Below, piece after piece: positions 58,474 through 64,000 of a stretch of 64,000 nt of DNA. The stretch lies in contig NZ_CP180537.1 in assembly GCF_047777955.1 (NCBI RefSeq), positions 2,046,001 to 2,110,000 of the forward strand. Direction: 5' to 3'. The notes beneath the pieces are model-generated. The model ran no database searches and was not told where the DNA came from. It saw only the letters and a list, made by a program, of their open reading frames with translations. How positions within the stretch are numbered: position 1 is the first letter of the stretch; each line of letters starts with the position of its first letter. The stretch comes from Didemnitutus sp047777955 (GTDB lineage Bacteria > Verrucomicrobiota > Verrucomicrobiia > Opitutales > Opitutaceae). The translations under genes were made by a program, and so were the position numbers.

Positions 58474-58633
58474 GTCCGACGGCGCGCTCTGCGCCGCGGT
58501 GGGGAGAACCGCGAGCGACGCCAGGCACAGGGAAATCGCGCCGCGGAGGCGGCGGAGGACGCGTCGGAGGGTGGGGGCGGCAGCGATGCGCCCTATGCAA
58601 CGCCCGCCACCGCGGTTTCCAAGATTTCTTTGT

Positions 58634-58668
58634 CCCCCTCGAAAGAGGGATGCGGCCCGCGCCGCCTA
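58634..58668. repeat. REP-like hairpin with GNRA-type loop
   Basis: ccctc-gaaa-gaggg (58636-58649) is followed by atgcggcccgc. Read on - it matches the gcatccctc...gaggg unit at 49722. It may also end the efflux operon transcript. Confidence 0.55.
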
Positions 58669-58737
58669 CGCGCGGGCGCCGTCGTCGAAGAAGACGACGA
58701 CCACGAGGGCGGCGAGAACGATGGAGGCGGTGATCAT
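58666..58737 (-). CDS. possible 23-residue membrane peptide
   Basis: Starting 13 bases after the NodT-type stop, an ATG opens a frame of 23 residues that is nearly all one hydrophobic helix (ITASIVLAALVVVVFF) with an acidic-basic tail (DDGARA). Small single-helix peptides are sometimes found with membrane transporters, as with AcrZ and AcrB. Position at the end of an RND operon is suggestive, but a frame this short can occur by chance. Confidence 0.4.
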   Translation of the reverse strand: MITASIVLAALVVVVFFDDGARA

Positions 58738-58750
58738 GGAAGCGGGGGAT

Positions 58751-60184
58751 TCAGGGCGCCGGGGAGTGGAGGGCGAGCGCCACGGGGCGCGTCCAGCCGC
58801 CGCCGAGGGCCTTGATGAGGCCGACGGTGTTGAGCAGGCGCTGGGCGGTCAGCTGCGTGGCGCCCCGCTCGGCGGCGAGCACGGTGCGCTGGGCGTCGAT
58901 CACCTCGAAGTAGGCGACGTAGCCCGCGTCGTAGCGCGTCTGCGCCAGTTCGCCGGCGCGCCGGGCCGCGGCGACCGCGCGTTCCTGCGCGTCCGCCTGG
59001 TCGGCGAGCAGCTGGGTGGCGGTGAGACCGTCCTGCACCTCGCGGAAGGCGACGAGCACGCGCTGGCGGAAGAGGGCGACGCTCTCGTCGTAGGCGGCGC
59101 GGCTGCGCGCGAGGTTGGCGCGGTTGCGGCCGCCCTGGAAGATCGGCAGGTAGAGGCTCGGGCCGATGGACCACAGGCTCGAGTCGCTCTGGAACAGCCG
59201 GTCGAGGTCGCCGCTGGCGGTGCCGAAGGAGCCGGTCAGCGAGAGCGCGGGGAAGAACGCGGCCTGGGCCACGCCGATGCGGGCGTTCGCGGCGGCGAGC
59301 GTGGCCTCGGCGGCGGCGATGTCCGGGCGGCGCTCGAGCAGCTCGCTCGGGATCCCGGCGGGAACGGCCGGGATGGACGGAGCTGCGGAGAGCCGAGAGC
59401 TGAGAGTTGAGAGCTGGAAGTCCGGTGCGGCTGCGCCGAGGAGGACGGCAAGGGCGTTTTGCAGGGCGGCGCGGCGGTTCGCGAGGGCGGAGGTTTCGGC
59501 CTCGGTGGCGGCGAGTTCGGTCTCCGCGCGGGCGACGTCGAAGTCCGTCGCGGCGCCGCCCTCGCGGCGCGAGTTGACCAGCTGCAACGCCCGGCGGCGC
59601 AGGGCCACGCCGTCGGCCAGGAGCGCCGCCTCGCGATCGACGGCCCGCAGCGAGAAATAGGTCGTGGCGACCTCCGCGGTCAGCGCGAGCCGGACGTTGG
59701 CGTAGTCGGCGGCGCTGGCGGCGGCGTCCGCGCGGGCGGACTCGTTCAGCCGCCGCACGCGGCCGAAGAGGTCGAGCTCCCACGCGGCGTCGAGCACGCC
59801 GCGGTAGGTCGTGGTCTCGGCGACGGGGAACTTGTTGTCCGTCGTCTCCGAGGTGCGCGCGCGTTCGAGCGAGGGGCGGGCGCCGACGGACGGGAAGTAG
59901 CCGCTGCGGGCGGCGCCGGCGGCGGCGCGGGCCTGCTCGACGCGCGCGGCGGCGGCGGCGAGGTTCTGGTTGGCGTGCAGCGCGCGGGTCTCGAGCTCGG
60001 CGAGGACCGGATCGTCGAACAGCGTCCACCAGTCGTCGCGCGGCAGCGCGGCGGTGGGAGCGGCGGCGACCTTCCACGCGAGGGCGGAGGGCAGCGCGGG
60101 GCGCTGATAGTCGGGGCCCACCGCCGCGGCGAGCGCGGTGGCGAGCGGGAGTGCGAGGGAGAACGGGAGAAGGAAGGATTTCAT
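58751..60184 (-). CDS. NodT-family RND efflux outer-membrane factor
   Basis: The protein has 477 residues from ATG 60184 with signal peptide MKSFLLPFSLALPLATALAA; no lipobox Cys is visible. VGPDYQRPALP is the NodT start, and WWTLFDDPVLAELETRALHA and ARVEQARAAAGAARSGYFPS follow. The two OEP repeats are plain (ERRPDIAAAEATLAAANARI in the second). It forms the trimeric outer-membrane channel for the RND pump at 61264. A missing base in the upstream reductase makes the two frames run together, so it may be read as one fused gene; it is not. Confidence 0.9.
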   Translation of the reverse strand: MKSFLLPFSLALPLATALAAAVGPDYQRPALPSALAWKVAAAPTAALPRDDWWTLFDDPVLAELETRALHANQNLAAAAARVEQARAAAGAARSGYFPSVGARPSLERARTSETTDNKFPVAETTTYRGVLDAAWELDLFGRVRRLNESARADAAASAADYANVRLALTAEVATTYFSLRAVDREAALLADGVALRRRALQLVNSRREGGAATDFDVARAETELAATEAETSALANRRAALQNALAVLLGAAAPDFQLSTLSSRLSAAPSIPAVPAGIPSELLERRPDIAAAEATLAAANARIGVAQAAFFPALSLTGSFGTASGDLDRLFQSDSSLWSIGPSLYLPIFQGGRNRANLARSRAAYDESVALFRQRVLVAFREVQDGLTATQLLADQADAQERAVAAARRAGELAQTRYDAGYVAYFEVIDAQRTVLAAERGATQLTAQRLLNTVGLIKALGGGWTRPVALALHSPAP

Positions 60185-60203
60185 GGCGTGGAGAGGCCGC
60201 GGC

Positions 60204-61237
60204 TCAGACCGGCGCGGGATTGCGCTCCGAGAAATGGCTGCGTTGGTGGAAGTAGGGGAGGGCAGGGGGACGGCGCTGGCGGCATCGAGCGCGGCGATCT
60301 GCGCCGGCGTGAGCTGCCAGCCGACCGCGCCGAGGTTCTGCCGCAGCTGCTCCTCGTTGCGGGCGCCGATGATCACGCTCGCGACGGTGGGCCGCTGGAG
60401 CAGCCAGTTCAGGGCGATCTGCGGCACGGTCTTGCCCGTTTCCGCCGCGACGGCGTCGAGGGCGTCGACGACCTTGTAGAGATGCTCGTCGGCCACGGGC
60501 GGTCCGAGGTCGACCACGAGCTGGGAGTTCAGCCGGCTGACGGCGGGGCGGGGCTGGTGGCGGCGGATCTTGCCCGTCAGGCGGCCCCAGCCGAGGGGGC
60601 TCCAGACGATGGTGCCGACGCCCTGGTCGAGTGCGAGCGGCATCAGCTCCCACTCGTAGCTGCGTTCGAGCAGCGAATAATACGACTGGTGGGCGACGTA
60701 GCGCTCGAAGCCGCGGCGCTCCGAGACCGCGAGCGACTTCATCAGGTGCCAGGCGGAGAAGTTCGAGCAGCCGATGTAGCGGATCTTGCCTGCGCGCACC
60801 AACCCGTCGAGCGTCGCCAGCGCCTCCTCGATCGGAGTCTGCGCGTCGAAGGCGTGCAGTTGGAAAACGTCGATGTAGTCCGTGCCGAGGCGGCGCAGGC
60901 TGGCGTCGACCGAGCGCAGCAGGTGGTGGCGCGACGAGCCGACGTCGTTCGGCCCGGTGCCGAAGCGGAAGGTGGCCTTGGTGGAGATCAGCACGGCATC
61001 GCGCCGGCCGGCGATGGCGCGGCCGAGGATTTCCTCGGAGCGTCCGTCCGAGTAGACGTCCGCCGTGTCGAAGAAGTTGACGCCGGCCTCGAGGCAGATG
61101 TCGACGAGGCGCGTCGCCGCGGCGACGTCGCTGGCGCCCCATGCGCCGAAGAACTCATTGGTGCCGCCGAAGGTGGCGGTGCCGAAGCTCAGCACCGGCA
61201 CCTTGAGGCCCGAATGGCCCAGTAGTCTGTGTTCCAT
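60204..61237 (-). CDS. aldo/keto reductase, with one frame break
   Basis: N-terminal MEHRLLGHSGLKVPVLSFGT starts a TIM-barrel reductase. The catalytic tetrad is visible: Asp and Tyr in NFFDTADVYSDGRSEE, Lys in LISTKATFRF and His in VFQLHAFDA. Cofactor-binding SVIIGARNEEQLRQNL is typical of NADPH-dependent enzymes. The frame breaks in gggg at 60255-60258. One more base gives the usual end PYFHQRSHFSERNPAPV and a stop at 60204, 344 codons in all. It lies between the RND permease and its outer-membrane factor, an unusual place. Confidence 0.85.
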
Positions 61238-61263
61238 GGTGGGAGGAGTTGAGGGTGGAGAGA

Positions 61264-64000
61264 TCAGGCGTGCTCCGGCGTGGCGACGGCCGGCGCGGCG
61301 GCCGCGGGCTGGCGGACGCCGAGTTTCTCGAGCACGGCGTAGAACACCGGGGTGAGGAAGAGGCCGAAGATCGTGACGCCGATCATGCCGGCGAACACGG
61401 CGACGCCCATCGCGCGGCGCATCTCGGCGCCGGCGCCGTGGCTGACCACGAGCGGGAAGACGCCGGCGATGAACGCGATCGAGGTCATGAGGATCGGGCG
61501 CAGGCGGAGGCGCGACGCCTCGACCGCGGCCTCGACGACGCCCTTGCCCTCCTCGCGCAGCTTCACCGCGAACTCGACGATCAGGATCGCGTTCTTGGCC
61601 GCGAGGCCGATGAGCACGATCAGGCCGATCTGGGTGAAGACGTTGTTCTCGCCGCGCGTCAGCCAGAGGCCGACGAAGGCCGAGAGCAGCGCCATCGGGA
61701 CGATGAGGATGACCGCGAACGGCAGGCGGAAGCTCTCGTATTGCGCCGCGAGCACGAGGAAGACCAAAAAGATGCTCAGCGGGAAGATGTAGACCGCGGT
61801 GTTGCCCGCGATGATCTTCTGGTAGACGAGCTCGGTCCAGTCGAGGACCATGCCCTTGGGCAGGGTCTCGGCGGCGAGCTTTTCGATCGCGGCCTCGGCC
61901 TGGCCGGAGCTATAGCCCGGCGCGGGCGCGCCGTTGATCTCGGCGGCGGGATAGCCGTTGTAACGCATGACGCGATCGGGGCCGTAGGTCTCGCGGATCT
62001 TCACCAGCGAGCCGAGCGGCACGAGCTGGCCGGCGGCGTTGCGGGTCTTGAGGCGCAGGATGTCGTCGGGCCGGTCGCGGAATTCCGCGTCGGCCTGCGC
62101 GACGACCTGGTAGGTGCGGCCGAAGCGGTTGAAATCGTTCACGTAGAGCGAGCCGAGGTTGATCTGCATCGTCTCGAAGACGTTTTGGAGCGGCACGCCC
62201 TGGGCCTTGGCCTTGGCGCGGTCGATGTCGGCGTCGAGCTGCGGCGTGTTGATGGTGAAGCTGGAGAACAGGCCGGTGAGCCCGGGCGTCTGCCAGCCCT
62301 TGGCGATCAGGCCCTGGGTGGCGCCGTAGAGGGCGTCGAGGCCGTTGTCGCCGCGGTCCTCGACGTAGAGCTTGAAGCCGCCGATGGTGCCGAGGCCCTG
62401 GACGGGCGGCGGCGGGAAGATGGCGATGTAGGCGTCCTCGATCGCGCCGAACTCCTTCTGCAGCTGCTGCGCGATGGCCTGGCCGGCGAGCTCCTTGGTC
62501 TCGCGCTGGTCGAAGGGCTTGAGCGCGACGAAGACGATGCCGCTGTTCGGCGAATTGGTGAAGCCGTTGATCGAGAGGCCGGGGAAGGCGATGGCGTTGG
62601 CCACGCCCGGGTGCTTGAGCGCGATGTCGCCCATGCGGCGGATGACGGCGTCGGTGCGCTCGAGCGAGGCGGCGGCGGGCAGCTGGGCGAAGGCGACGAG
62701 GTATTGCTTGTCCTGCGTCGGCACGAAGCCCGTCGGCGTGCTCTTGAACAGCGCGCCGGTGAGCACGAGCAGGCCCGCGTAGACGACGAGCGCGATGACG
62801 GAGACGCGCAACAGGCGCGCGACGCCGGCGGAATACTTCTCGGCGGCCCAGGCGAAGAAGCGGTTGAACGGACGGAAGAACCAGCCGAAGGCGAAATCCA
62901 TCGCGCGCGTCAGCCGGTCCTTGGGCGCGTGGTGGTCCTTGAGCAGGAGCGCGCTGAGGGCGGGGGAGAGCGTGAGCGAGTTGAAGGCCGAGATGACCGT
63001 CGAGATGGCGATGGTCATGGCGAACTGCTTGTAGAACTGGCCGGTCAGGCCGCTGATGAAGGCGGTCGGGATGAACACCGCCGAGAGCACGAGCGCGGTG
63101 GCGATGATCGGGCCGGTGACCTCGCGCATGGCCTGGCGCGTGGCCTCGAAGGGCGACTTGCCCAGGGCGATGTTGCGCTCGACGTTCTCGACCACGACGA
63201 TGGCGTCGTCGACCACGATGCCGATCGCCAGCACGAGGCCGAAGAGCGAGAGGGCGTTGATGGAGAAGCCGAGGCCGTGCATCACCGCGAAGGTGCCGAC
63301 GAGCGAGACCGGCACGGCGGCGAGCGGGATGATCGAGGCGCGCCAGGTCTGGAGGAAGAGGATGACCACGAGCACGACGAGCACGATGGCCTCGAAGAGG
63401 GTGTGGACCACGGCCTCGATCGAGCTGCGCACGAAGACCGTCGGGTCGTAGACGATGTCGTATTTCAGGCCCTCGGGGAAATTCTTCGCCAGCTCCTTCA
63501 TCGTGGCGCGCACGGCGTCGGAGGTGGCGATGGCGTTGGAGCCCGGGAGCTGGGCGATGGGCAGCGCGACGGCGGCCTGGTTGTTGAGCAGCGAGCGCAG
63601 GGCGTAGGCGTTGGCGCCGAGCTCGACGCGGGCGACATCGCGCAGCTGCACGCGTTCGCCGGCCGGGCCGGACTTCACGATGATGGCGCCGAACTCCTCC
63701 TCGGTGGTGAGGCGGCCCTGGGTGTTGATCAGCAGCTCGGTGTCGACCGGGCGCGAGTTCGGCTGCTGGCCGACGGCGCCGGCGGCAACCTGGACGTTCT
63801 GTTCGCGGATGGCCGCGACGACGTCGGAGGCGGTGAGGCCCTTGGCGGCGACCTTGTTGGGGTCGAGCCAGACGCGCATGGCGTAGTCGCCCGAGCCGAA
63901 GACGCGCACCTCGCCCACGCCGTTGAGGCGCGCGAGGACGTCGCGGACCTGGAGCGTGGCGTAGTTGCGCACGTAGATGTTGTCGTAGCGGCCGTCGGGC
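61264..64000 (-). CDS. RND multidrug efflux permease, AcrB/HAE1 type (5' end missing)
   Basis: The gene runs off the right edge; 912 residues of the C-terminal part are visible. Typical HAE1 segments are VDDAIVVVENVERNIALGKS, TGQFYKQFAMTIAIS, PTGFVPTQDKQYLVAFAQLP, NDFNRFGRTYQVVAQADAEF and the second-half membrane core ending in AVFAGMIGVTIFGLFLTPVF. The first membrane core carries the conserved DD of the proton relay (GIVVDDAIV). It drives drug or solvent export by H+ antiport and needs a periplasmic adaptor, presumably outside the window. Confidence 0.93.
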   Translation of the reverse strand, partial: PDGRYDNIYVRNYATLQVRDVLARLNGVGEVRVFGSGDYAMRVWLDPNKVAAKGLTASDVVAAIREQNVQVAAGAVGQQPNSRPVDTELLINTQGRLTTEEEFGAIIVKSGPAGERVQLRDVARVELGANAYALRSLLNNQAAVALPIAQLPGSNAIATSDAVRATMKELAKNFPEGLKYDIVYDPTVFVRSSIEAVVHTLFEAIVLVVLVVILFLQTWRASIIPLAAVPVSLVGTFAVMHGLGFSINALSLFGLVLAIGIVVDDAIVVVENVERNIALGKSPFEATRQAMREVTGPIIATALVLSAVFIPTAFISGLTGQFYKQFAMTIAISTVISAFNSLTLSPALSALLLKDHHAPKDRLTRAMDFAFGWFFRPFNRFFAWAAEKYSAGVARLLRVSVIALVVYAGLLVLTGALFKSTPTGFVPTQDKQYLVAFAQLPAAASLERTDAVIRRMGDIALKHPGVANAIAFPGLSINGFTNSPNSGIVFVALKPFDQRETKELAGQAIAQQLQKEFGAIEDAYIAIFPPPPVQGLGTIGGFKLYVEDRGDNGLDALYGATQGLIAKGWQTPGLTGLFSSFTINTPQLDADIDRAKAKAQGVPLQNVFETMQINLGSLYVNDFNRFGRTYQVVAQADAEFRDRPDDILRLKTRNAAGQLVPLGSLVKIRETYGPDRVMRYNGYPAAEINGAPAPGYSSGQAEAAIEKLAAETLPKGMVLDWTELVYQKIIAGNTAVYIFPLSIFLVFLVLAAQYESFRLPFAVILIVPMALLSAFVGLWLTRGENNVFTQIGLIVLIGLAAKNAILIVEFAVKLREEGKGVVEAAVEASRLRLRPILMTSIAFIAGVFPLVVSHGAGAEMRRAMGVAVFAGMIGVTIFGLFLTPVFYAVLEKLGVRQPAAAAPAVATPEHA

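Noticed and set aside
58751..61237. True fusion of aldo/keto reductase with NodT factor
   Set aside because: NodT has its own signal peptide and start, and one added base restores the reductase's normal C-terminus and stop.

Overview
The window is about 64 kb of very GC-rich bacterial DNA. The gene style suggests a Verrucomicrobiota member, probably close to Opitutaceae: TonB-dependent receptors without SusD partners, many secreted glycoside hydrolases, a PocR-AraC regulator, a DUF1501-type protein, and tightly overlapping ATGA/GTGA gene junctions. This placement is inference from gene content, because no rRNA or other marker gene is present. No tRNA, rRNA, CRISPR array, transposase or origin was seen, and no gene-free stretch exceeds about 250 bases.

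Layout. (1) 1-22.3 kb, all on +: a carbohydrate locus that fits use of beta-1,2-glucan. It runs from a PF10091/GH144-like endo-glucanase (cut by the window edge) through a TonB receptor, a GH94 1,2-beta-oligoglucan phosphorylase, a GPH-type MFS symporter, a discoidin/(alpha/alpha)6 protein, a BglX-like GH3, a second (alpha/alpha)6 protein and an SGNH esterase to a cytosolic GH3 and a half-size ABC exporter. A convergent PocR-AraC regulator follows. (2) 23.4-26.9 kb: a four-gene phosphorelay (PAS kinase, single-domain receiver, receiver-kinase, NarL-type regulator). (3) 27.1-30.4 kb: a GNAT acetyltransferase and a GH2 enzyme. (4) 30.4-41.9 kb: the most unusual part. Three tandem, translationally coupled TIR-TM-TPR proteins plus a truncated fourth TIR copy lie on -. 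Divergent to them is a SLOG-like/multi-TM protein with its own near-consensus promoter. (5) 42-46.4 kb: two small envelope proteins, a CHASE3-like membrane protein, a GH28 enzyme and an ATE-like transferase. (6) 46.5-55.7 kb: a second sugar locus made of a TonB receptor (-) divergent from GH2, GH1, a shortened DUF1501 protein and GH30. (7) 55.7-58.5 kb: a NarL regulator with its kinase. (8) 58.7-64 kb: an RND efflux pump (cut by the window edge), an aldo/keto reductase, a NodT-type outer-membrane factor and a possible 23-residue membrane peptide.

How it works together. Region 1 reads as a full import and breakdown route: outer-membrane capture, endo-cleavage, inner-membrane import, cytosolic phosphorolysis to glucose 1-phosphate, and GH3 trimming. 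Region 4 pairs possible NAD-processing TIR enzymes with a possible nucleotide-sensing membrane protein, and is the best candidate for an undescribed signalling or defence system.

Caution on sequence quality. Eight reading-frame breaks in seven genes each need exactly one added base, and each sits in or beside a homopolymer of four or five bases. Adding the base restores a whole number of codons in every gene. I read these mainly as consensus errors, so most broken genes here are listed as intact genes with a frame break.
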